A DNA stretch of 64,000 nt from Hydra vulgaris (taxonomy: Eukaryota; Cnidaria; Hydrozoa; Anthoathecata; Hydridae). This document shows positions 14,153-24,422 of this stretch, one piece after another. Position numbers and translations under genes: made by a program. Below the pieces are notes generated by a model. It had not been told where the DNA came from. It saw only the letters and a program-made list of their open reading frames with translations, and searched no databases. Position 1 is the first letter of the stretch. Each line of letters begins with the position of its first letter. The DNA lies in contig NC_088922.1 of the NCBI RefSeq assembly GCF_038396675.1, forward strand, positions 9,416,001 through 9,480,000, read 5' to 3'.

Positions 14153-14391
14153 GGGGAAAGTATGTACCCTTGATCCTAAAATCCAGGGGAAAAAAACTAA
14201 ACAAAAATTTACGAAAGACAAAGTTATAAAACTATTGTAGAGTTTTCTATATTCATGGTTCTAATAAACTTTAAGAAAGTATATACATTTTTTTTATAGT
14301 CAATATTAGTTTTACAATTATTATTAATTTAGGAGAATGTTATTAACATAATGCGGTCTGGATTTTATGATCAAGTGTGCACGCTTTCCCC
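14153..14391. mobile_element. MITE with about 35-bp terminal inverted repeats
   Basis: The left end (GGGGAAAGTATGTACCCTTG, continuing ATCCTAAAATCCAG) and the reverse complement of the right end (GGGGAAAGCGTGCACACTTG, continuing ATCATAAAATCCAG) differ at only a few positions. The 170-bp interior is AT-rich and non-coding. I could not fix a target site duplication, so the superfamily is open. Confidence 0.78.
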
Positions 14392-14947
14392 TACATACTT
14401 AGCTAAATTGGAAAAATAATTTTGGCCACCCTTTTGGATGTAACCGTCCTACTGTGCGCGGTTTTGATTTCTTCTTTTTTTTTCGCGCTACTTTTTTTCA
14501 ATATCAACAATAAAAATGGCAGCAACATGTTCACGTTTGCTGTTTACATTTGTTGCTACGTTTGTTGTACGTTTACGTTTGTATGTTTAACTAAAAGCAG
14601 TTATTACTTTTTTTTTATACTTTCTACTTTGAAACATGTAAAAATTTATTTTCATGCATTGATTTTAACATTTCTGTCTTAGTAAGATATAATACCATTT
14701 AAAATGATATGATTCATTTATTAATAATATTAATAAATTGTTATATTATTCTTATTCTATTATCATAAGAGTAATAACTTTTATAAATATTATCTCACTT
14801 AAAAATTACGGTAAATTATAGTAACTGCGTTTGTTTTCCAGAGCACTAACTATACAAAATAAAAAGCATGAGATACAAATTACAATGTTGCGTATGCAAA
14901 ATAGTTTTTAATAACGACTATAAAGCCAGTTATAAAAGGTCTGTTCA
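14392..14947. other. AT-rich stretch, no gene supported
   Basis: A plus ORF at 14422-14682 is hydrophobic and Phe/Cys-rich as expected from T-rich DNA; I do not treat it as a gene. Confidence 0.5.
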
Positions 14948-15137
14948 TGGCATGGGCGCCGGCAGAATTTTTTTACAAGGGAGGATGGGGGGGGGGAAGT
15001 AAAATTCAACAGTGATATTTCAAAATCGACATTAATGCATCAATGCATCAATTAATCAAGTCATTTTATTAAACCAGTGACATTAGAAAATTAAAGATGT
15101 AATATGTAAAAATAAAAACACAAGAATTAAATCATTG

Positions 15138-16880
15138 TTATTCAGCAAATAGAAATTTTAGTCGTCTGCGTTCACTACCAAACTTATTTACAATTTGTTC
15201 CATAAATTTAGATTTTTTGGAGCGTATTTTTTCACGATGCACGCTCAACATGCAAAGCCCAGACAAACGCTCATTGAACATGGTTGATCGTAGCCAAGTC
15301 TTTACGCGCCGCAATGTACTAAATGATCATTCTACAGTATGTTATAGTTGGCAGTGTTGTTAAAATGAGCAAAACTTCACGAACTGCAGGGCAGAACACA
15401 ATCTTTGGTGGTAAATCTGTGATTGTTGTAATGTTGTGTTTTGAAAAGATTGAATGCCCCAAAAATCAAATCAAATTACACTATCGAGTTTAAAGTTATC
15501 AATTTTGTATACTTCATTGACAGTTGAGGTTTTCTTAATGAATTTTTCACGAGTTAAAGTTCTCATCTTTGCAGGATGAAGTAAACAAAGGTTAAAATGA
15601 GCAATGTTATCTTCTGAGAACCGCGTTTGAAGCAAATTGATTAATGAATCGAGATAAGGGATATACATAGCCTGGCGACATTTGTATCCGTTGCTCCACA
15701 TATGTTTTGGTATAACTGCCTTGAACATTCCCTTGATGGTGTTAGTTGAATGTTCAACTTTCCAAACAACTGAATTACTCTCTTGTAGATATCTGCACTG
15801 AAATGCATATCTGCCTTGTTACGATGTAGATTTAAAACCAAGAGCAATTCGTGAATGTGCCTCTGTACTTGTGGAAGGTCTAGTTGAATGGCTTGAAGTG
15901 CTTGAGTACAGGGCTCCATGAAAGCTGAGTAAAATGAAAAGATTATTAGTCCAGATAAAAAAGTTGTTGAGCTGAATGCTAACAACAACTGATGTGCCGA
16001 CGTGTGTTTCCGTTTGCTTCGTTAGATAACACATCCAACTGGGTAAATATTTAATCAAAATTATTACAAAACACTTGTATGTTCTTAAACTTTGCAGTCC
16101 ATCAAGTCTCGCAGAGAAGTGGGTACCATTGATCTTCTCTTAGGACTTTCACGGAAAAACGCAATAATTGACTTAATAGTACCAATTGTATTGCGAATTT
16201 GCGGAAGTACACTCAGATCATTTACAACCAAGTTCAGTCTATGTGTTGAGCAATGAATAAAAGCCGCGTTTGGATATTTCATTCTGATTCTTGATTGGAC
16301 GCCGTTATCCTTTCCTGCCATGGTTGAGCAACCATCGTATCCCTGACCAAACAGACGATCTAAATTGAGGCCTAATGATAAACACTTGCTTAATATGGCG
16401 TTGGAAATTAAAGCTGCAGACATGTCATTCAGTGGAGCAAATCCAAGGAATTCTTCCCAAACCATTTGCTCTTTTGTTGGGTCGACAAAGCGTATTCTAA
16501 TGGATAATTGTTCTGTCCCTGAAATATCGGCTGTTTCATCAGCTAATACTGAGAATCCAATGGAGTTATTTGCAGCTGACACATCATTTACCAGAATCTG
16601 TTCAGATATTTTGATCAATTCTTTTTCGGATCAATTCATTTTGGATTTCTTCTCACTGCCATGAAGTTTTCAGCATCTTGTTGAGAACACATATGCCATG
16701 ACGATGACATGTGGTTATGACGATGACATGCATTAAAACCTCTAAATTTTCTAAAGGCTGTAGTAATAAATGCACCTTTAAAACCTCGATGTACTTTTTG
16801 TGGGAAAAGAATGCAATATATACAAATAGCACCTTTTAGTTTTGAAGACAACGCCAGCCAAGGAGCATATTGAACCAACC
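15138..16880 (-). pseudogene. hAT transposase of ZMYM1/DUF4371 type, inactivated
   Basis: Reading the minus strand: 16878-16636 gives a TTF-type zinc finger block (CIYCILFPQK); 16618-16085 gives the conserved core start, including FSVLADETADISGTEQLSI and FGQGYDGCSTMAG, then NAAFIHCSTHRLNLVV; after frame changes at about 16080 and 15690 the chain continues (KADMHFSADIYKRVIQLFG; AMYIPYLDSLINLLQTRFS). The C-terminal dimerisation segment (SFSTLRRVKTWLRSTMFNER) ends at 15138, with the Arg codon of the usual ERSFS motif changed to TGA. At least two frameshifts and this nonsense change make it a pseudogene. ORFs on the plus strand here are shadows. Confidence 0.85.
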
Positions 16881-17038
16881 ATGCATGTCTAAACCGTCAC
16901 TTTCCAGCATCATGTTCTGGCACATCTTTTTTGAAATCATAAGTTTCAAGGGGCTTGAATGGTTCAGTTAGTATATGATACTTGAGATCATCATTTATTC
17001 CAGCTGTTGCCTGAATATAAAGTTCAACATCGAAAACT

Positions 17039-17238
17039 GCGGCCGTGGCGCAGTGGTTAGAGCGGTTGCTTTATAAGCAGGAGATCCAGGTTCGAAACGA
17101 GCTCTGGACAAATTTTCGCGTCACGGTAAGGAAGGAGGCGTGAACTTCCTGGTTAAATGCACTTCCGCGGTGCTCTGTGACAAGACCGTTAGGACTTCTT
17201 GGGGCACCTAAAATAAAAATTGAAAAAAAAAACAAAAA
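17039..17238 (+). mobile_element. tRNA-derived SINE with A-rich tail
   Basis: The 5' end GCGGCCGTGGCGCAGTGG contains a pol III A-box (TGGCGCAGTGG) and, 40 bases on, a B-box (GGTTCGAAAC), in the spacing of a tRNA. The anticodon-like loop would read TTTATAA, but the acceptor stem does not close, so this is not a functional tRNA gene. An unrelated body of about 110 bp and an A-rich tail (17210-17238) follow. The tetranucleotide-rich flank GAAAACT before and AAAACT after the tail may be the target duplication. A second copy of the body lies at 11.1 kb. Confidence 0.8.
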
Positions 17239-17400
17239 AAAAACTGAGTTATCGTTATCATTTCTACATTCTGATGATTTATCTGCAATCATAACTTCTC
17301 ACGTTTTCTGCATGTTTCCGTTGCATGCATCAACATCTTGTTACTGTCTTGCATCACAATGGTTTTCACTTAGTGCCACTACCGGTTAAAGATAAATTGA

Positions 17401-18097
17401 AGAAACTTTTTTTCAAAAATTTTTTTATTATATCAATCATATATATTTCTGAATAAAGATTTTATATTCATGGTTGTTTACAATTAGTTAAAAAACTAAT
17501 GTGAAGTTAACACCTAATAATGCTAAATTAGCAGAAAGCAACCCGTAATACGGGTTACGGTCGGTCTGTTACTTAATTTATAGTGGCTGTTTTCCACAAT
17601 TTAAAGTTGCGAAACCTTAACTGGTAACCTGTAAGAAAAACTCCTTCAAATTAAAAAATTAAACTATCTGTAAAATTAAAATAAATTAATTTACCAATTA
17701 TTTAACGTTATTTGAGTAATTTACAACTGACATAGGTAATATCAGTGTATGGCCGAACCATTTTCCCAGACATTACTAAGTTCAACACAATACGTTTTTA
17801 GTTACTGACACAAAATAATAACACTTCATCATGCCTTAAATTGACGAAAGATTAAAGCTAAATTCTTGTTATATTTTTTATAACATGAACTTTAATTGAT
17901 AAGATTAATATGAAGTGAACGTAAATTATTTATGAGTTATTAATTTTTTGGTATCCCCTTGAAACATGTTTCTTTAAAAAAGGAAATTGTCTTTAAAACG
18001 ATAAATGCACACAACTAAATAAATTTATTATAAATAACTAAGCAGTTGAGTACAAATACGTTTCAAACAAAAAGTCGATTTACAATCAAACGTGTAT
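17401..18097. other. Non-coding stretch with a palindromic motif
   Basis: No gene seen. A short motif described separately lies at 17533-17562. Confidence 0.6.
17533..17562 (+). repeat. Copy 1 of a palindrome-bearing motif
   Basis: TTAGCAGAAAGC is followed by AACCCGTAATACGGGTT, a perfect 8-bp palindrome around one base. The same string in the same orientation occurs at about 22743. Possible transposon terminus (Helitron-like ends carry hairpins), not proven. Confidence 0.7.
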
Positions 18098-18733
18098 TAG
18101 GGTGGAGCGATTTTCATGGCAAAAAAAAGAGTTTAAAAACCAATATTACTGAGACACGAATCAATGTCTATTAATTATAAGATAAAAGTAAAAAAATATT
18201 TTTTGATTTTGATGAGATCTTGAGGGTCCTCTTTGGAATTTAAATTCTTGACAGGTCCTAATATTTGTGAATTTTTTTTTTCTAAACCATATCAACCTTG
18301 GACTCAAAAAAAGCAGAAAAAAAAATGCTTGTTTCATAAATAATAATTTTATTATTTATGAAAAAATATAATTATAAATTTTTTAGTGAAAAAAATACTT
18401 GCAAAAATATACCTTAAAACCCCCGTTTTGTTGAGGTCGGGGGTTTTTGATGAAAAAAAAACAACTCTACTTTTTTAATTTTTTAATAAAAACAAATATT
18501 ATTTTCAAAATCAGTATATTATTTTGCTTCTTTTAAGTATCAAGTTGATATAGTTTAGAAAAAAAAAATTTAAACAATATTAGGACCCCTAAAAAATTTA
18601 GAATCCAAAGAGGAACCTCAAGAACTCATCTAAACTAAAAAAAAAAAGAGTAAGGTTCTTTTTTCACCAAAAGATATTGATTTGCTGCTCAGGCAAATCA
18701 AATTTCAAAAATTTTCAAAATCGCTCTACCCTA
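18098..18733. mobile_element. Foldback hAT-type MITE, 636 bp
   Basis: Termini are TAGGGTGGAGCGATTTT and its complement TAGGGTAGAGCGATTTT (16 of 17). The inverted repeat extends inward for over 100 bp on each side (for example the blocks around CCTCTTTGGA and GGTCCTAATATT). Flanking octamers ACGTGTAT (18090-18097) and ATGTGTAT (18734-18741) match at 7 of 8, an 8-bp target duplication expected of hAT (or P) elements. No coding; a small GC-rich hairpin-like core (CCCCCG..CGGGGG) sits near 18421-18446. Confidence 0.85.
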
Positions 18734-18741
18734 ATGTGTAT

Positions 18742-19368
18742 AACAAATTGTAAAAAATATGTAAACTTTGATCTTTCATATTGCATTAATGCGTCATATG
18801 ACAAACCTAAAATAAAAATTGTAACAGATAAGTAGACATAAAAGAAAAACAAAACAAAACAAAAAAAACAACTGGAATTCAATTTACCTGCTTTTCGGTA
18901 GCCTGTTGTCATACTTAAACGGTGTTGTTTTATGACGTTATTTCACGTTGGCTTTTAGTAAACTTTAGTTATATTTAATAGACATTACAATAGATTTAAA
19001 ATATTTTAATTAAAAAGAAAAAAAAAATGCTTCAAGGAGCCAAACTAAAAACATTAAAGATAAAAAGTCAAATAGATATAAATAAATTGCATTTATATAG
19101 CTAAATAGTCTTGGCTTATTGTAAATTTTAAAAGCAGTGTTTTCAATAAATTAAACTACCAATTAATAATTTTTAACAAATAGAATGTAGCATCCTATTA
19201 TAATGATTGGGTAGTGAATCAATTTAACTATATTTAAGTTTAATTGGTAAAAAACAAATAAAATTTCAATTAAAAAAGACAAAAACAAACCAAATACAAA
19301 CAATAGTATATTATAAAAAATTACAAATTAAAAAAAAAATTACAAAATTAAAAAAAATAAAAAAAAGT
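18742..19368. other. AT-rich stretch with a weak match to the micro-exon family 3' segment
   Basis: No gene seen. At about 19155-19195 the minus strand weakly matches the terminal segment shared by loci at 25.46, 27.87 and 49.23 kb. The rest is A-rich with long A runs next to the structured segment. Confidence 0.4.
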
Positions 19369-19574
19369 CACCGAAGAAAAAACGGCAACAAAAAAGTTAT
19401 AAATATCTTCACGGATAGGAGACATTTACAACCTTTTGGTTGCTGTTTTTTCTTCGGTGTCTCCCAACACCCCGTTATGGATGAGCCCTCCATTTGAAGG
19501 ATGGCTCATCCATACCGCCATTACTTTGCCACTTATTGAAGGACCTCTCCGAGAGAGACCCTGGGTGTTGGGAG
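19369..19574. ncRNA. Candidate structured RNA or foldback element (multi-hairpin)
   Basis: Two adjacent stem systems are visible. Stem A pairs 19369-19389 with 19439-19459 (21 positions, one G-U) and extends about 9 more pairs inward. Stem B pairs CTCCCAACACCC (19461-19472) perfectly with GGGTGTTGGGAG (19563-19574) and encloses stem C, TGGATGAGCC (19478-19487) with GGCTCATCCA (19503-19512), and a small CTCT..AGAG hairpin near 19545-19555. The segment is much richer in GC than its surroundings and is flanked by long A/T runs; on the minus strand a T-run follows, as at a pol III terminator. No known RNA family recognised; it may equally be a foldback transposon. Confidence 0.5.
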
Positions 19575-19897
19575 CGATATCTTTTGTATTCTTCAAATGT
19601 TAACGACTCTAAAATTACAAATAGAAGGATATAACAAAATTTAAAAATATTTACAATTTTTTTAAATCAATATATAAAGCATAACCTCACCATTTTCACA
19701 GGATGAAGAGGATGCTAAAAATAAATTTAAAAAAAATAAATTAGAATAGTTAAACTTGTGAGAAATTTAACTTTAATAAAAATATGAGCAAAACGCAAAC
19801 AGTTTAAAAATGTCATATTTATATTAAATAATTCTTTCACCTATTGCACATATTTCTCCGTAAAAAATATATAAAACTTAAAACACAGCCCTACCAG

Positions 19898-22441
19898 TTA
19901 TGCTTCAACCAGACACTAAAGACAAAAAATATACCTCAGAATAATTGATAGAATTATATTTACATATAAATATTTAACTATAATTTTTTTACCTATTCCC
20001 CTCATTTCTTCCATGAAGTTGTTTAAAGTAAGATAAAAGATAACTGAAGCTAAAACTAATTAAAACTAAACTAAAATTAACTATAAACTTAACCAAAACT
20101 AAAAAAAACTTTAAATTTTAATATCTGTACCTCAGAAGACAAAGGTTGGTTATCCAGTTTTTTGTGAAAATGAGTTATGTATGAGACCTTTTTAGTTTTT
20201 TCAGTATCTACATAGGTATAAAGACTGTTTTCCTGCAACAATGTGAAACAAAGTTTGGTCAATATAAAGGGTCTGGTGTCCCCACAATGTTCAAAGGAAA
20301 AACGTCTGTAGTTCAGAAATGACTTTTCACTTTTTTTATTTAACTTTTTATTATTGTCAAAATTATATTTCATGTGCCTCAAGACAAATTAAATAAGACA
20401 AATTAAATAAAACATAAATTTAACCATCAAGAATAAAAAAGCCAATAAAGACTAATTATTTTACTATTTACTCTCTCCTGGACAATTTCTAAAATGTGAC
20501 AACTGACTTGGACTACTGAGTGTACAGATATAAATGCTTTATTTAACTATACTAATCACATAATTTATACTTAGTTTTTTTTCCAACTCTCCTAAAAGAA
20601 AAAAGAAAATAAAGCTTTAGTACTTGAAGTTTTAAAATTCCAGTTACAGTACAAATAAACCAATTCCTATAAACAATTATTTTAACAGCAAAAACACTGA
20701 CTTATTTCAGTCTTCAATTCTGTGTCTAAACAATAAATGCACTTAAATGTATAGACGTTAAAATATCTACTTAACTTTTTAAAAATAAATTTACTAAACT
20801 AATGTAACTAATACCTTTATTAGCTCTTTCTTGATCAACTAAAGAAAATAAATTTTAATTAAACTAACTTGATGTAAAATAATAAGCTGTCTTACTGAGA
20901 ATTTTAAATTTTTTCTCTATTATTGACAATATAATTTTAAGTATTACCTTAGTTAAGCCCAAGAACTATAAGTTCTTGGGCTTATTGTATAAAAATATAA
21001 AAACCTACTGTTTTACTTTAAAATATTGCTGTTGACTTAAAACTTACTGTTTTAAGTCAACAACAATATTTTAAAAAACATTTTAGTTACTTTATAAAAA
21101 AATAAAAATTCTTTTAAACATACTACCTCTCTCTTCATTGTTGTCAACTAAACAGAAAAACAAACAAACAACTGATAGTAAATTTTCCCTTTGGTAGTAG
21201 GTTATTAAATAGATTAAATAGATCAAAGATCTATAATCTGCTCTAACAGTCTACAACATTATCATTAAACTATAACTATTTTCGACAACCTGGTGTAATT
21301 TAACACAGATATATTTTTTTCAAATGACAAAAATTATTAAAGTACATTATATAAACATAGAACAAATGTAGTGATAGTGGATTTAATCCAAAAATAGAAA
21401 GAACCTTTAGAAAAAAGTTTACTGTTTTTAAATCTACAAAAATTTCCAACTTACATTTTTTTATCTGCATTTATCTATAATAAAATATGAATTAATGAGT
21501 TACCATTATTTAAAGTTGATCCAGAAGCAACTAAAATAAATTATCAAATAAAAAGTTTATTTATACAATCTTGACGATAATGTTGAAATAAACAATATTT
21601 ATTGCTTGAAAAGTTAAGTAACAAATGTAATTCAAGTATATTAAAATAAATGTACGAAGTTACCTGTTGTGGCTGGTGCAACTGAAGTTATAACTAAATA
21701 AAAAAATATTAAATAAAAAAGCTATTTTATCTATCTTATCTATTTTATCCTGATGATTATGTTTAAATAAACAATATTTATTGATTCTTTTTAAAATAAA
21801 TTAAAAAACATTACTATTTGCTGTAAAATAAAATAAAAGACATTACTACCACTTGCACCAACTGATGATGCTACCACACCTAAATGACAAAATTTATTAA
21901 AATATTTAAAACATATTCAATGCTTTAAAAGAATATTCAAAAGAAGTTTTTAAATCTACAGAATCTAAGTCCTTACTGAGTTCTACCTGTCTGTCTAAAA
22001 ATAAAAATTAAGATAAAATTATATACAATAAAATTGCTAATGCTACATTTGTACTCAAATAAAATCTAAATGATAAAACTTACTTAAGTCGCTGTCAGCT
22101 AGCCTGTCTAAAAAAAAATTAATCCTAATCTATAATCTATAAATAAACTTACTAATATAAACGATAAATAAACTTGAACTAATATAAACTATAAATAAAC
22201 TACTATATACTATGTAAACTAATATAAACTATAAATAAACTAATATAACTATGTTACTAATATAAACTATAAATAAACTACTATACACTATATACTTACT
22301 AAAAAAGCCTTCAGCTCCTTTTAACTGCTCTAAAAAAATGAAACAATACTTGCTTAAAATGATCTAAAAAGACTGAAGACAAAACTGAAACACTTTACTA
22401 AAAAAAAAACATTGTACTAAAAAAATTTTTTTACCAGTCAT
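19898..22441 (-). CDS. Micro-exon gene 1: 14-exon gene model, unknown protein of about 130 residues
   Basis: Exons on the minus strand: 22441-22435 (ATG ACT G), 22329-22300, 22107-22084, 21994-21977, 21879-21850, 21693-21664, 21530-21504, 21147-21127, 20838-20815, 20725-20702, 20591-20571, 20488-20472, 20232-20131 and 19915-19898 (stop TAA). Internal exons 2-11 are 18-30 nt, all multiples of three, all entered and left in phase 1; acceptors are T-rich ending TAG and donors are GTAAGT, GTAACT, GTCAGT and similar. The joined frame has no stop over 130 codons. Peptide pieces in order include EQLKGAEGFF, RLADSDL, VVASSVGAS, ITSVAPATT, ASGSTLNN, DNNEER, DQERANK, TELKTEI, RELEKKL and IVQER; the larger exon encodes ENSLYTYVDTEKTKK and on to QPLSSE. 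The second half is charged and could form a coiled coil; no signal peptide is evident. First and last exons are the least certain. I recognise no family. Confidence 0.55.
20954..21074. repeat. Two adjacent hairpins in an intron of micro-exon gene 1
   Basis: TAAGCCCAAGAACT (20954-20967) pairs perfectly with 20971-20984 across a 3-base loop. A second inverted repeat (21018-21043 with 21049-21074) has arms of about 26 bases with one mismatch. Both lie between exons 8 and 9. Confidence 0.85.
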
Positions 22442-23574
22442 TTTAGTTTTAACTTCTTTTAAAAAAAAAACAGAAAAATAAAAACAACGAACAACAAACA
22501 AATTTTAGTTTTTAAACAATGAACAACATCAGTTCCACTTAAAACTAAAAATTTATCAGCTCTAATCGGCTGGAAGACCTTGCTTGAAAGACCGCGTGGA
22601 GTGAAGAAACGCTTTTAGAAGAGTCTAGAAAGTTCTTTATTAAAAAAGAAAGTGAAACGACACTAGCACTATTGAATTAGGCGAAACATTAGGCGTAACT
22701 ATGCGCACTATTCATTACCGTATTAATATATAGATTATATAATACTAGCAGTAAGCAACCCGTAATACGGGTTATTAGTCATTTAATCATTGCTTATAGT
22801 TAACGAAAAAAAAAGACTACATTAACATCGTTAAGTTCTTTTTAAAATCTTTTACACACAGCAGGTATTATAAAAAGAAAGTCAAGTAAAGCCTGCCTAC
22901 ACCTAAAAAAAGAAATGAAAAGTAATTACAATTTACAAAGTAATTACAAAATACAAAGTATCGTTTGCATTGTATTGTTAGTAGAGTATAACAGATAATA
23001 ATATAACAGAAAATATAAAGAATTAAAAAAATAGCTATAACAGCCCAGCTCTATTAACACAAAACACAGAAATAATAGCGCATAGCATAAGATATTTGTA
23101 AGCACACATTACTATGTTTCTCAAAATAATTAAAAAAGAAAAGGTTATCGAAAGGCTAGACAACTTAACTTAAAAACACGGCTAAATAACACCACAAATT
23201 TATAAGATATTTTATCAACTGAAATATTTGAACTAAAAAGATTTTATTTGTTTCAAAATTGAACAATTATGGTTAAACAATTTGAATAATTATATCATAA
23301 AATAGCAAGCAACTCGTAAAATATTTTATATACATGGTCTGGTGTTTTATATACATGTTTTATATACATGGTCATGGTGTGGTATTAAGAAATACGTAAG
23401 AGCTCAGTAATTACATGTTTTATTGATGTACTAATTCTCATTTAACTCTCATCTAAGTGAGAGAGGGAGAGAAAGAAAGTGTTTCCAAAGCAGCATATTA
23501 AAAAAAGTAAAAGACACACAATAAATAATATCAACTGGTTTAATTAAGTTACCAGTAAACAAAACTATTTTTAC
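22442..23574. other. Stretch upstream of micro-exon gene 1, no gene seen
   Basis: This is the 5' side of gene 1 (minus strand). A slightly GC-richer segment at 22560-22640 could hold its promoter, though I see no clear TATA or Inr. At 23090-23175 a block resembles those at 25.66 and 27.95 kb (shared AAAGGCTAGACAAC). Confidence 0.4.
22743..22772 (+). repeat. Copy 2 of the palindrome-bearing motif
   Basis: CTAGCAGTAAGC then AACCCGTAATACGGGTT, as at 17533. A decayed form (TAGCAAGCAACTCGTAAAAT) lies at about 23303, and an inverted relative (CCCGTATTTTACGGG) at about 52227. Confidence 0.7.
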
Positions 23575-23999
23575 CTAAATTATTAGAAGTTCCAGCTTCT
23601 CTCTTACTGTTGACTAATGACTAATAGAGTAAATTTCATATCATTAAAATTTACAAAATTAAAACCATGTTTCAACAGTAAGGAAACTAATCAAGTGATG
23701 ACAAAGACAACTAAAAAAAAAGAACATTGAAAAACAACAGAATTATGTTTGAATTTATAAAAAAATTTAAAATCATTTTAATTTAATACTGTTATCAACT
23801 GTTACTGTAAATAGTAAAATTCATTTTTAGTATTGTTCTAAAGTGTTTAAAATCAAATAAAAAAACATTAACACTGCTTGACACTGAATTCTGGCAAGTA
23901 AGTTTTCTGCTTGCCGAGCAGCATATTTTACATTTCAACTATGACTAATTTTACCTTGCCTAGCTCTATCTCTTTCATTTGGACAACAATTATTTTTGC
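23575..23999 (-). pseudogene. Two further micro-exon-like segments, relic or partial copy
   Basis: Minus-strand segment 23999-23955 (45 nt, acceptor AATAG, donor GTAAAA) reads KNNCCPNERDRARQ in phase 1, and 23613-23575 (39 nt, acceptor ATTAG, donor GTAAAA) reads NSKREAGTSNNL in phase 1. Lengths are multiples of three and the content resembles exons 7-9 of gene 1 (ASGSTLNN, DNNEER, DQERANK). No complete gene could be assembled around them. Confidence 0.35.
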
Positions 24000-24422
24000 C
24001 TATTAGAATTTACAAAAATAAATTCTTCGCTTATTAATAGCCATTTCAATTTCACTGTATTCTTTAAAAATACTACCAGTAATATTACTATTGTTACAAT
24101 TGGATAATAAAAAAAGTAAAAGAATCTTACAAATTGTGATCTTTTTTAATTAAAGACTATATTTTAACTTAAGATTAATTGAAATCCATGTTTTTTTTTA
24201 AGTATATTAACAGAAAAGCAATGATATAAACAGAAAAGCAAAAAATCTGGAACAAACATTTCTTTGAATAAAACTACTGTATTTAAATGAATTAAATTAA
24301 ATAAAGCTCTAGAACTTCCCACATTGTTAATGGCAAAACTACAACACGTCCTGATCTAATATTATGATCATTTCCAAGGTTGTTTACATGTTTGTGTAAG
24401 GCATCATACTGCTTCCTTCTGT

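Larger units (their letters stand above)
14948..17400 (-). mobile_element. ZMYM1-like hAT element, minus strand, decayed
   Basis: The interval holds a minus-strand transposase relic and, at its downstream edge, a possible terminus (ATGGGCGCCGGCAGAA at about 14954) followed by a G-run. A similar GGGCGCC..CAGAATTTTTT sequence occurs at the edge of the foldback at 39.79 kb. The opposite end is uncertain; 17400 is where recognisable N-terminal coding fades. A SINE is inserted at 17039. Confidence 0.55.

Noticed and set aside
14422-14682. 86-residue plus-strand ORF with hydrophobic content
   Set aside because: Phe/Cys/Leu richness follows from T-rich DNA; no splice or homology support.
20233-20382. 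Extending gene 1 exon 13 upstream through the open frame
   Set aside because: The frame is open, but a good acceptor (TTGTTGCAG) at 20233 gives the phase-0 entry that exon 12 requires; extension remains a possible alternative.
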